Shown: piece after piece, positions 8,260-17,613 of the stretch
How the letters are laid out: each line of letters opens with the position of its first letter
Numbering within the stretch: position 1 is the stretch's first letter
Source: Streptomyces sp. NBC_00442
Lineage (GTDB): Bacteria > Actinomycetota > Actinomycetes > Streptomycetales > Streptomycetaceae
Reading direction: 5' to 3'
Assembly: GCF_036014195.1 (NCBI RefSeq)
Contig: NZ_CP107918.1
Span: forward strand, 62,001-126,000
Length of the DNA stretch: 64,000 nucleotides
The notes under the pieces: model-generated
Told to the model about the DNA's origin: nothing
Seen by the model: the letters and a program-made list of their open reading frames with translations, nothing else
Database searches by the model: none
Position numbers and translations under genes: made by a program

Positions 8260-9115
8260 CGAGGCTCAGCACCATGGTCGGCTGGGCAATCACGTGGTCG
8301 TCGCGCAGGGGGCGCACCGCTGTCCCGATCGCGAAGAACTCCGTGGTGTGCGTTCCCCAGGTGTGCGAGTGCTGTCTCAGCTGGACCGCCACGATGCCCT
8401 CGGCTTCCAGGGCCTGCCCCTCCGCCTGCATGCGGCTCATCGCCAACTCGCGTGCGTCGTAGAGCGCCTGGGTGAAAGGCTCGATCTCGACGTTGCGGCC
8501 CGTAGTGCTCAACGCCTGGGCGAAGCGCTGGTGCGCCACGTGGTAGACGCACGAGCCCATGACCATGTCCAGCGGTGCGTATCCGGCCCGGATCAGCGTC
8601 CAGAAGTCCTGACCGGACAGGTCCGAGGTGAACGGCTTGCCCTTGTTGTTGAGCCAGGTTCCGGTCGCCCCCGGGTCCGCGCCGTCCGCCTTGACCGCCG
8701 TACCGACCGCGATGAACTCGGCAATGTCCGAGCCGAACTCCTTGAACTCGATGTCCAGCCGCACCCCGACGATGCCGTCCGCCCCCAGGGCGCTCGCCTC
8801 TGCCTCCATGCGGCTCATCGCCAGCTCGCGCGCGTGGTACATGGCCTGGGACAGTTTGGTCAGCTCCTGATTCTTCGTCCAACGGCCGAGCTGGATGCCG
8901 ACGTGGTAGACCGAGGAGCCGAGGACCAGCCCGAGCGGGCGGAAGCCGGCCTCGCGCACCAGCAGGAACTCGTTCACCGTCAGGTCCGAGGTGAACAGCG
9001 AGCCCTTCTGCCCCGGTTGGAGCTGAGCGAGTCGCCGCATCGCGTCCTCGGGTATGCCGTCCCTGGACGGTTGTGCGGCTCCTCCGGTCGGTTCTTGTCC
9101 CGTTCGCTCGGTCAT
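8252..9115 (-). CDS. Tandem YbjQ-like (heavy-metal-binding domain) protein
   Basis: A 287-residue protein built from two similar halves (about 35-155 and 160-285). Each has the pattern LFTSDL...GF.PLG.V.GSSVYHVG, a helix AR.LAMSRM..EA..L.A.GIVGV.L and a closing FIAVGTAV strand. This is the fold of the YbjQ/DUF74 family, small pentameric proteins once proposed to bind heavy metals; most members have one domain of ~100 residues. It is the middle gene of a three-gene operon, starting 1 nt after the stop of the related upstream gene. Biochemical role unknown. Confidence 0.72.
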   Translation of the reverse strand: MTERTGQEPTGGAAQPSRDGIPEDAMRRLAQLQPGQKGSLFTSDLTVNEFLLVREAGFRPLGLVLGSSVYHVGIQLGRWTKNQELTKLSQAMYHARELAMSRMEAEASALGADGIVGVRLDIEFKEFGSDIAEFIAVGTAVKADGADPGATGTWLNNKGKPFTSDLSGQDFWTLIRAGYAPLDMVMGSCVYHVAHQRFAQALSTTGRNVEIEPFTQALYDARELAMSRMQAEGQALEAEGIVAVQLRQHSHTWGTHTTEFFAIGTAVRPLRDDHVIAQPTMVLSLDA

Positions 9116-9116
9116 G

Positions 9117-9992
9117 TCAGCGCTCGCGCTCCAGTCTCATGATGGTCAGTGGTCTTGGTCCGGGGGGCCGCTCGGCACGATCGAACCTGGCGATGGAGGT
9201 GCCGACGAAGACCGCTTCCGCGCTGAGGTCGCGCGTGCTCCCGATCGTGGGGCAGTCGCGCTCCCACACGCGCAATGTCACGTCGTCCACCACGATCCCG
9301 TCGCCGCCGTGCTTCGACGCGTCCAAGGCCAGCTGTTCCCGCGCTTCGTGGCGGACATGGTTGATCAGCAGGGTGTAGCCGTCGATCTCCTGGTTCCCCG
9401 CGGTCCAGGAACTCGGGCCCGGGGTACGCCAGTCGTCGTGGCGGGTCGCGAGGGCGATGCCGAAGGCGAGTCCGGTGGGTACCCAGCCGCTGTGCACGAG
9501 CTTGGCGAAGTCCTGACCGTTCAGGTGTGACGTGAAGGGCTGACGCGGCCGGATGCGCGAGTGGGCCCGGACCGCGGTGCCCAGCGCCGTGAACTCGAGG
9601 CCCCCCGCCGGAAATGCGCCGATCCTCAGCCGCACCCCGACGATCCCGTCACCGCCGAGTGCCCGGCACTCGGCCACCGCGCGCGACAGCGCCAGCCTGC
9701 GTGCCGTGTACATCGTCGTCATCAACGGGGCGAACGACGGCCTCCACGCCGAGGACGCCGCTTTCGTGCCGTCCGCGGGCGACCACGCACCCGGACAGCC
9801 CCAAACGCCGGAGTACCCGATGTTGAAGACGGCCGTGCCGAGTACCTGACCGGTCGGCTCGAACCCGACGCCCTTGACCGCGGCGAATTCCTCGGCCGAA
9901 AGCGCCGAGTCCCAGGTGCGGCCGTCCCGGGGCCCCGCCGTCCCGTCGGCGGCGGGCCCCGGAGGACCAGCAGTTTCCCCTGAGTACGTCAT
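9117..9992 (-). CDS. Second YbjQ-like tandem-domain protein
   Basis: A 291-residue paralogue of the next gene with the same two-half layout: VKGVGFEPTGQVLGTAVFNIG...ALSRAVAECRALGGDGIVGVRLRIG then PFTSHLNGQDFAKLVHSGWVPTGLAFG...HGGDGIVVDDV. The second half has diverged more. The ATG at 9992 has GGGG five bases upstream; an in-frame ATG at 10007 and GTG at 10016 are alternatives. It is first in an operon running 9992 to 7867. Two tandem-duplicated YbjQ proteins side by side suggest a hetero-oligomeric ring, but this is inference. Confidence 0.68.
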   Translation of the reverse strand: MTYSGETAGPPGPAADGTAGPRDGRTWDSALSAEEFAAVKGVGFEPTGQVLGTAVFNIGYSGVWGCPGAWSPADGTKAASSAWRPSFAPLMTTMYTARRLALSRAVAECRALGGDGIVGVRLRIGAFPAGGLEFTALGTAVRAHSRIRPRQPFTSHLNGQDFAKLVHSGWVPTGLAFGIALATRHDDWRTPGPSSWTAGNQEIDGYTLLINHVRHEAREQLALDASKHGGDGIVVDDVTLRVWERDCPTIGSTRDLSAEAVFVGTSIARFDRAERPPGPRPLTIMRLERER

Positions 9993-10552
9993 CGATCCCC
10001 GTGCCATTGGCCTCACGGCTCACCGCGTTGACCGCGTCGCCGTTCGGCAGCGTACGTCATCGAAGGATTCAGCAAAACGGGGGCCTTCGGCTCCAACAAC
10101 CCTCCCCTACTGGGCTGGTTGCCGGGAGGCCACCCGCCCGTCACCGGGTGATCGAGGCCGGGATGTCTGGATCATCCCTGCCTGCCACCAACAAGCCCGG
10201 AAGGGCCTGTTGACGGTGAGGACCGCGACTTCCGCTTCCGGCGACCCGGCACATCCGGTGCCCGTGCGGGTCGGCGAAGTCGGCGAAGTCGGCCTGAGTG
10301 TGACCAGCTCGTCTGCACGGCCGCCGACGCCGTCGTGCCCGGAGGAAAGCAGCCCGCCGCCCCTGGACGTCCACGTCCGGGAGGCGGGCCCCCGGCAAGT
10401 CCGGACCGTGCGCCGCAATGCGGCCGGCGATGCCCTGCGGGTGCCGGACACGTCGTAGCGCCGCCCCTGAAGCCGGCCGAACCTGGGCGCCGTTACCGGA
10501 GGCGACCTATGTATCGTCGACTGACTCGAAGCTCGAAGACAACGGGGGATCC
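9993..10552. other. Intergenic region, promoters of divergent genes expected
   Basis: This 560-bp region lies between the divergent YbjQ operon and a lipoprotein gene. No frame with recognisable protein features was found on either strand, and I see no distinctive repeat or promoter consensus. Confidence 0.4.
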
Positions 10553-11086
10553 ATGTTCAAGTCATCGGCGCGGGGCGCGGCCGTCGCCTCCCTGGTACTG
10601 GCCGCGCTCTGTGTGTCCTGTGGTACGTCACCGAAGTCCGACACGGCGGTCGCGGGTGGGCGTGGAGCCGGCGCGGGAGCGAGCCGGAATGCGTCGTCGT
10701 CGGCGACGCCGCAGGGATCGGCATCCGGCGGCGATGCCACCGTGTCCGAGGCGACGCCCGACGCGCCGGCGACACCGGGGGCGGTGAAGGTACGCGACGC
10801 CTTCGCCGGGCTCCAGGCGACGCTGGGTGAATCGTGCACCCCCGGGAACTGCGCCTATTTCCTCGGGCGGGTCTACGACGAACTCCACACCATGAACAGC
10901 GCCATGAAGGCAGACCCGAAGGGACCGGGTCACTTCCCCGAACCGATCGCCCTGATCAAGAAACTGGACGCACAGCTCGGCGGCGATCGCTCCTTCGGCA
11001 ACCTCAAGAGCCACCAGACCCTGCTGATCGGGACTCGCGACAAGATCAACACATGGATGCAGGGCCACCCGGAGGACTACCGCTGA
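10553..11086 (+). CDS. Putative lipoprotein of unknown function
   Basis: A 177-residue exported lipoprotein. It has a short basic start (MFKSSARGAAV), a hydrophobic stretch and a lipobox-like end CVSC at about 23. A low-complexity Ala/Gly/Ser spacer (about 30-75) follows, then a helical C-terminal domain with two Cys (ESCTPGNCAYFLGRVYDELHTM) and a conserved-looking LIGTRDKINTWMQGHP end. The ATG at 10553 follows ACGGGGGATCC. The domain resembles small secreted Streptomyces proteins of unknown role. Confidence 0.65.
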   Translation: MFKSSARGAAVASLVLAALCVSCGTSPKSDTAVAGGRGAGAGASRNASSSATPQGSASGGDATVSEATPDAPATPGAVKVRDAFAGLQATLGESCTPGNCAYFLGRVYDELHTMNSAMKADPKGPGHFPEPIALIKKLDAQLGGDRSFGNLKSHQTLLIGTRDKINTWMQGHPEDYR

Positions 11087-11153
11087 AGTAGGTGGGGCGA
11101 CGCGGCCGAGGAGGATCCGTTTTCTGTTTTCTCCATGTCCAGCTCCCGAGCCG

Positions 11154-11356
<203 letters not shown>

Positions 11357-11610
11357 GAGCGCCCGCCCCCGCTCTGCGGCGATGCCGACGCGCTGACCGG
11401 TCATCTGCCGCCGCGCGTCGCGGAGTTGGCGCCAGAGGGTGCCTGGGCGCTGGAGGCGCCCAGTCGGTCGTCGTGCAGCGACCGGGCACCGCGGAGGCGC
11501 GCATCTTGCCGTCTGCCGAACGAGCGGCGAGCGCGGGCTCCGTTGTCAGTGGTGGGTTCTACCGTGGTGACACGGCACTTGGTAGGTCTGGAGAGGACAG
11601 GGGAGGCGGC

Positions 11611-11775
11611 ATGCCCGAGTGGGCTCTCGCAGTACTCATTCCGGTCGGTCTGTTGGGTGTGGGCCTGGGGACGTTCTGGGTCTGGGCCTGCCTGGGGACG
11701 AAGGAACCGGTGAATCACGACAATCCGATGCCGGAAACCCATTTTCGACAGGGCGATGGCATGGGCGGCGGCTGA
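11611..11775 (+). CDS. Small single-span membrane protein
   Basis: A 54-residue protein: a membrane helix at about 4-27 (WALAVLIPVGLLGVGLGTFW) followed by a short polar tail ending in GDGMGGG. The ATG at 11611 is preceded by GGGGAGGC, a strong ribosome-binding site, which supports real translation. Function unknown. Confidence 0.55.
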   Translation: MPEWALAVLIPVGLLGVGLGTFWVWACLGTKEPVNHDNPMPETHFRQGDGMGGG

Positions 11776-11931
11776 GCGGCGGCGTGCGGCCCGGCCTGGC
11801 CGACACGTGCCATGGCGCCACGGGCGCGCTCCGCCGGTGGGCGGGCGGGTACCCGTGACCGTGATCGTGACCGTGCGGAACCGGATCGGGGGCCGGATAT
11901 TCGGTGTTCCGCCCGCCCCTCAGGACACACG

Positions 11932-12525
11932 ATGGTGCGCATGACTTTGGCCACCCCCACCCTGCACACCGCCCGCCTGCGGCTGCGTCCCTTCGCCGAC
12001 GCCGACGCGGACCGTCTCTTCGCGCTGCACAGCAGCACCCACGCGATGCGCTACTGGGACTCTCCGCCCTGGAAGGACCAGGCCCGCGCCCGACGTTTCA
12101 TCGCGATGTGCCAGAAGATGGCCGACGAACACACCGGGGCACGGGTAGCCATCGACCGAGCCAGTGACGGGGCCTTCGTCGGCTGGTGCGCTCTGAGCGG
12201 ATGGAACCCGGACTACCGCAGCGCGTCGCTGGGCTACTGCCTCGACGAAGCGATGTGGGGCCACGGCTTCGCCACGGAGGCCGCGCACGCCGTGCTGCGG
12301 TGGGCCTTCGACACCCTCGACCTGAACCGGGTCCAGGCCGAGACCGATACCCGCAACGTGGCATCCGCCCGGGTCCTGGAGAAGGTCGGCTTCGTGCGCG
12401 AAGGGACGCTGCGGGAGGACTGCGTCGTGAACGGCGACGTATCCGACTCGTGGGTGTTCGGACTGCTCAGGCGGGAGTGGCGGCCGGGCGCCCTGTCTGA
12501 TCCCGCTCCCGGAAAGCAGCCCTGA
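11932..12525 (+). CDS. GNAT acetyltransferase, RimJ/RimL-like
   Basis: A 197-residue N-acetyltransferase of the RimJ/RimL (Acetyltransf_3) type. It opens TLHTARLRLRPF, has the beta4 segment and the acetyl-CoA loop GYCLDEAMWGHGFATEAAHAV, and ends with NVASARVLEKVGFVREG. Likely acceptors are the alpha-amino groups of ribosomal proteins or small amines; the substrate is unknown. The ATG at 11932 has AGGA 8 nt upstream; ATG 11941 is an alternative. It is a single gene, converging on the UvrA-like gene. Confidence 0.85.
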   Translation: MVRMTLATPTLHTARLRLRPFADADADRLFALHSSTHAMRYWDSPPWKDQARARRFIAMCQKMADEHTGARVAIDRASDGAFVGWCALSGWNPDYRSASLGYCLDEAMWGHGFATEAAHAVLRWAFDTLDLNRVQAETDTRNVASARVLEKVGFVREGTLREDCVVNGDVSDSWVFGLLRREWRPGALSDPAPGKQP

Positions 12526-12705
12526 GAACTCCTCCCGGAGCCTGCTGCCCGGACGCGCGCGGACCGAACCCCGGTCCGGACGCGCTTTGGGTCCCTTCGG
12601 GCGGCCGGCCCGGACAGCGCTGGAGGCGGTCTCCGGCCCCCACCGGCCGGCGGCCGGCGGCCCGCAGCTGACGGCCCACAGCCGGTGCTCGGCCCCGCGC
12701 GCCCC

Positions 12706-15177
12706 TCACTCGCGCGCGGCGAGCCGGGCCGCGAGGTAGGGAGCGGTGGCGCTGCGGCGGGACCTGGCCACCTTGGCCGGCGGGCCGGCCGCGACGACTC
12801 GCCCGCCCGTGTCGCCGCCGCCCGGTCCCAGGTCGATGACCCAGTCTGCGGTGGCGATCGTGTCCAGGTCGTGCTCGACGAGGACGACGGTGTTGCCGGC
12901 GTCGACGAGGCGGTGCAGCTGGCGCAGCAACAGCGCGATGTCCGAGGGGTGCAGTCCCGCGGTCGGCTCGTCGAGCAGGTAGAGCGCGTGCCCGCGCCGG
13001 GCCCGCTGCAGTTCGGTGGCCAGTTTGATGCGCTGCGCCTCGCCACCGCTGAGTTCCGTCGCGGGCTGGCCGAGCCGCAGGTAGCCAAGCCCGACCTCGC
13101 GCAGGGTCTCCAGAGCGCGGGAGGCGGCCGGGACCGCGGACAGGAACGTGGCGGCGGCGTCGACGGACAGCCCGAGGACTTCCGCGATGTTCTTCCCGCG
13201 GTAGGTGACCTCCAGCGTTTCGGCGTTGTACCGGGCGCCCTGGCAGGCCGGGCACGGCGCGTAGGTGCCGGGCAGGAACAGCAGTTCCACCGCGACGAAT
13301 CCTTCGCCCTGGCAGGTCTCGCACCTCCCTTCGGGGACGTTGAAGGAGAACCGGCCCGCCGAGTAGCCGCGCGCCCTGGCCTCGTCCGTCGCCGCGTACA
13401 GCTTGCGCACCGCATCGAACATCCCCGTGTACGTGGCCAGATTTGACCGGGGGGTCCGGCCGATGGGCCGTTGGTCCACCAGGACCAGCCGGTCGAACGT
13501 CTCGACCCCCGACGCATCCCGGACGTCGACCTCCAGCCGCGCCTCGTCGGGTTCCTCGGGTCCGAGTCCGAGATGGCTGCGGACGACCTCGGCGAGCACC
13601 TGCGTCACCAGCGTCGATTTCCCGGAACCGGACACGCCCGTCACCACCGTCAGGGCACACAGCGGTACGTCGACGGACACGTCGTGCAGATTGTGGCGGG
13701 AGACGCCGCGCAGGCGCAGCCAGCCGTGTGGTGTGCGCGGGCGGTGACCGAGCGGCTCGGCGCGCCCGAACAGGTACTGGCTCGTGGCCGACTCCGCCAC
13801 CCGCTCGAGCCCGGCGAAGGGGCCGCTGTACAGCACGCGTCCGCCGCCCTCGCCCGCACCGGGGCCGATGTCGACCACCCAGTCCGCCCGGCGTACGACG
13901 TCCATGTCGTGTTCCACGACGAACAGCGAGTTGCCGGCCGCCTTGAGGCGCTCCAGCACGTCAAGGAGTGGTTCCGCGTCGGCCGGGTGCAGGCCCGCGG
14001 AGGGTTCGTCGAGGACGTAGACGACGCCGAACAGACCCGAGCGCAGCTGGGTGGCGATGCGCAGCCGCTGCGCCTCGCCGGGCGACAGGGTCGTCGAACG
14101 GCGCCCGAGGCTGAGATACCCAAGGCCCAGGCCGAGCAGCACGTCGACCCGGGCGACCAGGTCGCCGCAGATCCGGACCGCGGCCTCCGTCGTCTCCCCC
14201 GACCGGGCCATCGACGTGGTGGCGTCGGCCTTGGGCCGCCCCGCGACGGGCCGCAGCAGCGCCACGATCCGGGACAGCGGCATCGCGTTGATCTCGGCGA
14301 TGGAACGTCCGGCGAAGGTCACGGCGAGCGCCTCGGGCCGTAGTCCGCTGCCCTGACACGCGGGGCAGGGCACGCTTCTGACGAACCGCAGCGCCCGTTC
14401 GCGCATCCTCTCGCTCTTGGAGTCGGCCAGGACGTGCATCACGTGCTTGCGGGCGCTCCAGAAGGTGCCCTGGTAGCCGTAGTCGATGCGGTCCTCCTCC
14501 GGCTCCACGTACACGGAGGGCTGCTCGTCCGTGTACAGCAGCCAGTCCCGGTCCTTCTTCCTGAGCCTGCGCCACGGCCGGTCGATGTCGATCCCCAGGC
14601 CACTCACGACACTGCGCAGATTGGCGCCCTGCCAGGCACCCGGCCAGGCGGCGATCGCTCCCTCGCGGATGCTCAGTGAGGGGTCGGGGACGAGCAGGTC
14701 CTCGGCGACATCGTGCACCAGGCCCAGCCCGTGGCACTGCGGGCAGGCGCCGGCCGCGGTGTTGGGCGAGAACGACTCGGCTTCCAGGCGGTCTGCCCCG
14801 GGCGGGTAGGTACCGGCCCGGGAGTACAGCATGCGCAGCAGATTGGAGAGCGTGGTCAGGGTGCCCACCGTCGAACGCGAGCTCGGCGACCCGCGCCGCT
14901 GCTGCAGAGCCACGGCCGGCGGCAGACCGGTGATCTCCTGCACGTGCGGCGCGCCGACCTGCTGGAGCAGCCTGCGGGCGTACGGGGCCACGGACTCGAA
15001 GTAGCGGCGCTGGGCCTCCGCGTAGAGCGTGCCGAAGGCGAGCGAGGACTTGCCCGAACCGGAGACGCCGGTGAACGCGACCATCGCGTCCCTCGGTACG
15101 TCGACGTCGATGTTCCGCAGGTTGTGCTCACTGGCGCCCCGAACATGTACGAAGGAGTCGCTCGCGTCCCTGTTCAC
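12706..15177 (-). CDS. UvrA-like excinuclease ABC ATPase (UvrA2 class)
   Basis: An 823-residue twin-cassette ABC ATPase of the UvrA family. The first half has Walker A GVSGSGKSSL (about 37-46), a zinc-binding CPQC/CPAC pair, signature LSPGEAQRL and Walker B VYVLDEPSAGLHP. The second half repeats this with GVSGSGKSTLV, CETC/CPAC, LSGGEAQRI and YLLDEPTAGLHP. At 823 residues it is shorter than canonical UvrA (~950) and appears to lack the UvrB-interaction domain, the feature of class-II UvrA. Such proteins are linked to tolerance of DNA-acting drugs rather than core repair; the role here is unproven. It is a single gene. Confidence 0.87.
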   Translation of the reverse strand: MNRDASDSFVHVRGASEHNLRNIDVDVPRDAMVAFTGVSGSGKSSLAFGTLYAEAQRRYFESVAPYARRLLQQVGAPHVQEITGLPPAVALQQRRGSPSSRSTVGTLTTLSNLLRMLYSRAGTYPPGADRLEAESFSPNTAAGACPQCHGLGLVHDVAEDLLVPDPSLSIREGAIAAWPGAWQGANLRSVVSGLGIDIDRPWRRLRKKDRDWLLYTDEQPSVYVEPEEDRIDYGYQGTFWSARKHVMHVLADSKSERMRERALRFVRSVPCPACQGSGLRPEALAVTFAGRSIAEINAMPLSRIVALLRPVAGRPKADATTSMARSGETTEAAVRICGDLVARVDVLLGLGLGYLSLGRRSTTLSPGEAQRLRIATQLRSGLFGVVYVLDEPSAGLHPADAEPLLDVLERLKAAGNSLFVVEHDMDVVRRADWVVDIGPGAGEGGGRVLYSGPFAGLERVAESATSQYLFGRAEPLGHRPRTPHGWLRLRGVSRHNLHDVSVDVPLCALTVVTGVSGSGKSTLVTQVLAEVVRSHLGLGPEEPDEARLEVDVRDASGVETFDRLVLVDQRPIGRTPRSNLATYTGMFDAVRKLYAATDEARARGYSAGRFSFNVPEGRCETCQGEGFVAVELLFLPGTYAPCPACQGARYNAETLEVTYRGKNIAEVLGLSVDAAATFLSAVPAASRALETLREVGLGYLRLGQPATELSGGEAQRIKLATELQRARRGHALYLLDEPTAGLHPSDIALLLRQLHRLVDAGNTVVLVEHDLDTIATADWVIDLGPGGGDTGGRVVAAGPPAKVARSRRSATAPYLAARLAARE

Positions 15178-15305
15178 CCTTCCTGGTTACCCGATCGCGC
15201 CGGGAACCGCGCGACAGGAGACGCCACCGGCCCAGCTCATCCGGGCATCCGGGCATCCGAAGGGTCCCGACATGTGCACGGCATCAGGTCCCGGGATGCG
15301 GCACC

Positions 15306-16433
15306 TCACCGGCGGTGCCACTCCTGTGCCAGGAGTTCGTAGGAGCGCACCCGGTCGGCGTGGTCGTGGGTGATGGTCGTGATGATGAGCTCGTCGGCGC
15401 CCGTGGCCTCCTGCAGCTGTTCGAGCCGGTCGGCGACGCGCGCCGCGGAGCCGACGAACTGGGTGTCGACACGGTCGGCGACCAGGGCCCGGTCCGCTTC
15501 GGTCCAGGGGTGGGCACGTGCCTGGGCCGGGGTGGGGAAGGGGATGGCGCCTTCGGCGGTGCGGATGCTGCGCACCCACGGGCCGTATCCGGCGGCCAGC
15601 TCGCGGGCCCTCTCGTCGTCCTCGGCGACGACAACGTCGGCCGATACGGCGACGTAGGGCTTGTCGAGGTGGTCGGACGGCTGGAACGCGGCGCGGTAGC
15701 CCTCGGCCGCCTCCAGAACGGTGGCCGGGCTGACATGGTAATTGGCCACGAAACGCAGGCCGTTGCGGCCCGCGACCTCGGCGCTCTGGCCCCCGCTGCT
15801 GCCCAGGACCCACACCTCCACCTCGGCGCCCTCGCCGGGGACGGCGTGTGCGTCGACACCGTCCGCGGAGCGGTAGTCGCCCCGCAGGAGCGCGAGGATG
15901 TCGTCGACCTGCTCGCCGTAGTCCTGGGCGCGTGCGTCCGGCTGACGCAGCAGTTGCTGCTGGAGCAGAAAACGAGGCGACCCGGTCAGGTGTTCGAAGG
16001 AGAACCGTGGCGGGATCCTCAGGCCGTTGGGAGCGCGCCCGTCGACGACGGGGATCGTGGTCGGCCGGGGGCTCGTGCTCTGTCCGGGGGGACGGCCGCC
16101 CGAGCGGCCAAGCCCCAGGTCGAGGCGCCCGGGGTGCAGGGCGTCGATGAGACCGAACTCCTCGACGGTGGACAGAGCGGTGCGATGACCGAGCTGTACG
16201 GCCCCCGAGCCGATCCTGATCGTGGACGTCGCGGAGGCGGTCAGGGCCAGCACCACGGCGGGCGAGGCCCCGGCCACACCCGGGTTGAGGTGGTGCTCGG
16301 CGAACCAGTACCGGGCATAGCCGAATCGTTCGGTCTGCCGGGCGAGATCGATGGTGTTGCGCAGGGCGTCCGCGGCGCTGGAGCCGGACGGGATCGGGAC
16401 CAGGTCGAGGACCCCGAGGCGGATGTCGGACAT
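15306..16433 (-). CDS. LLM-class flavin-dependent oxidoreductase (luciferase-like)
   Basis: A 375-residue luciferase-like monooxygenase. It starts MSDIRLGVLDLVPIPSG and has YWFAEHHLNPG (about 42-52), LDLGLGRSGG (about 101-110) and VWVLGSSGGQSAEVAG in the FMN/F420 barrel, a pattern seen in the MsnO8-type LLM subgroup. It is the last gene of a minus-strand run of four LLM enzymes, 16 bp after the preceding one, within the sulfur region. A role in oxidative cleavage of an organosulfur compound is inferred from context; the flavin cofactor type is not certain. Confidence 0.82.
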   Translation of the reverse strand: MSDIRLGVLDLVPIPSGSSAADALRNTIDLARQTERFGYARYWFAEHHLNPGVAGASPAVVLALTASATSTIRIGSGAVQLGHRTALSTVEEFGLIDALHPGRLDLGLGRSGGRPPGQSTSPRPTTIPVVDGRAPNGLRIPPRFSFEHLTGSPRFLLQQQLLRQPDARAQDYGEQVDDILALLRGDYRSADGVDAHAVPGEGAEVEVWVLGSSGGQSAEVAGRNGLRFVANYHVSPATVLEAAEGYRAAFQPSDHLDKPYVAVSADVVVAEDDERARELAAGYGPWVRSIRTAEGAIPFPTPAQARAHPWTEADRALVADRVDTQFVGSAARVADRLEQLQEATGADELIITTITHDHADRVRSYELLAQEWHRR

Positions 16434-16449
16434 GATCGGGTGGTGCTCC

Positions 16450-17613
16450 TCAACTCTCGGTGGGCGCGATCGCCGGCCCGCGCTTCGGCGCGGATAGCCG
16501 GCCGGAGACCCGCTCGGACTCGGACTCCCGCTCGGACTCGGACTCCCGCTCGGACTCGGCAAGGCGCGGGGCCCAGGGGAACGGCGGGTCGGGGATGTCA
16601 CGCCGCAGAACGGGGGCGATGCCGGACTGGAAGAGTTCGAGTGAGTCCCGGTGCTGGGCATGGGTGAGCCCGCTCGCCTCGGCACGCAGGTGGAGCACGC
16701 TGTGCCCGAACTGCTCGTGGTAGCGGTGCACTTTGTCGATGATTTGCTGCGGGCTGCCGATCAGCGCCGAGCTGCGTTCGACGAAGTCCTCCAAGGTGGC
16801 GAAGACCGGCTCCACGCCCGCGCTCTTCTGGAACGCGAGCTGGCCCTCGAACACCGGCCGGTAGGCGGCGATCGCTTCCTGTGAGGTGCGGGCCGCGTAG
16901 TAGCCGGCCGTTCCCGCGCCGACGACGGCCCGAGCCGGGTCGTGACCGTAGTGCTCCCACCGCTCCCGGTAGTGGCGGACGAGTTCGGCGTACGGCTCGA
17001 TCGGGTGGGTGACGTTGGCCGAGAAGAGGGGGTCACCGTAGCGGGCGGCCAGATCGACCGACTCGCGGCTGGTCGCGCTGCCGTGCCACACCCGGATGGG
17101 CTGCTGGAGCGGCCTGGGCCACACCTCGGCGTCTGCCAGCTCGGGGCGGAACCGCGGCAGGGCGCTCACCCTGTCCCGCCGCCAGATGCGGCGGAACAGC
17201 TCGTAGCTCTCGGCGTTGCGGTCCCACTGGTCCTCGGGCGTGACATGGAACAGCTCTCGCTGGGCAGTGCCGTTGCCCTTTCCGATGATCAGGTCGAGGC
17301 GGCCCGCCGACAGGTGATCCAGGGTCGCATAGTCCTCGAACGCGCGTACCGGATCGAGCAGGCTGAGGGTGGTGACGGCGGTGAACAGTCGGATCCGGGA
17401 GGTCAGTGCGGCGATGTGGCTCAGTACAACCGGCGGCGAGGAGGAGATGAACGGCCTCTCATGGCGCTCACCGACGCCGAATCCGTCGAACCCGAGCTCC
17501 TCGGCCAGCCGCGCGTTGTCGACGACCTCACGGAAACGCTCGTTGGTGGACTTCTGGACGCCGGTGACCGGATCCGGGGCGTGCACGATGAGGGTGACGG
17601 CCAGGAACTTCAT
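16450..17613 (-). CDS. LLM-class flavin-dependent oxidoreductase with Ser/Glu/Arg tail
   Basis: A 387-residue luciferase-like protein: VGERHERPFISSSPPVVLSHIAALTSRIRLFTAVTTLS, LDLIIGKGNG and a C-terminal helical part typical of the family. The ATG at 17613 overlaps the TGA of the upstream gene (ATGA), so the two are translationally coupled. The last ~35 residues form an odd charged repeat (SERESESERESESER) encoded by an 18-bp tandem repeat. This tail is outside the barrel and probably dispensable. Likely one oxygenase in an organosulfur degradation set. Confidence 0.82.
   Translation of the reverse strand: MKFLAVTLIVHAPDPVTGVQKSTNERFREVVDNARLAEELGFDGFGVGERHERPFISSSPPVVLSHIAALTSRIRLFTAVTTLSLLDPVRAFEDYATLDHLSAGRLDLIIGKGNGTAQRELFHVTPEDQWDRNAESYELFRRIWRRDRVSALPRFRPELADAEVWPRPLQQPIRVWHGSATSRESVDLAARYGDPLFSANVTHPIEPYAELVRHYRERWEHYGHDPARAVVGAGTAGYYAARTSQEAIAAYRPVFEGQLAFQKSAGVEPVFATLEDFVERSSALIGSPQQIIDKVHRYHEQFGHSVLHLRAEASGLTHAQHRDSLELFQSGIAPVLRRDIPDPPFPWAPRLAESERESESERESESERVSGRLSAPKRGPAIAPTES
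16511..16559. repeat. 18-bp tandem repeat inside the LLM gene 3' end
   Basis: About 2.7 copies of CGCTCGGACTCGGACTCC (16511, 16529, 16547) encode the Ser/Glu/Arg tail of the gene at 16450..17613. Confidence 0.85.
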
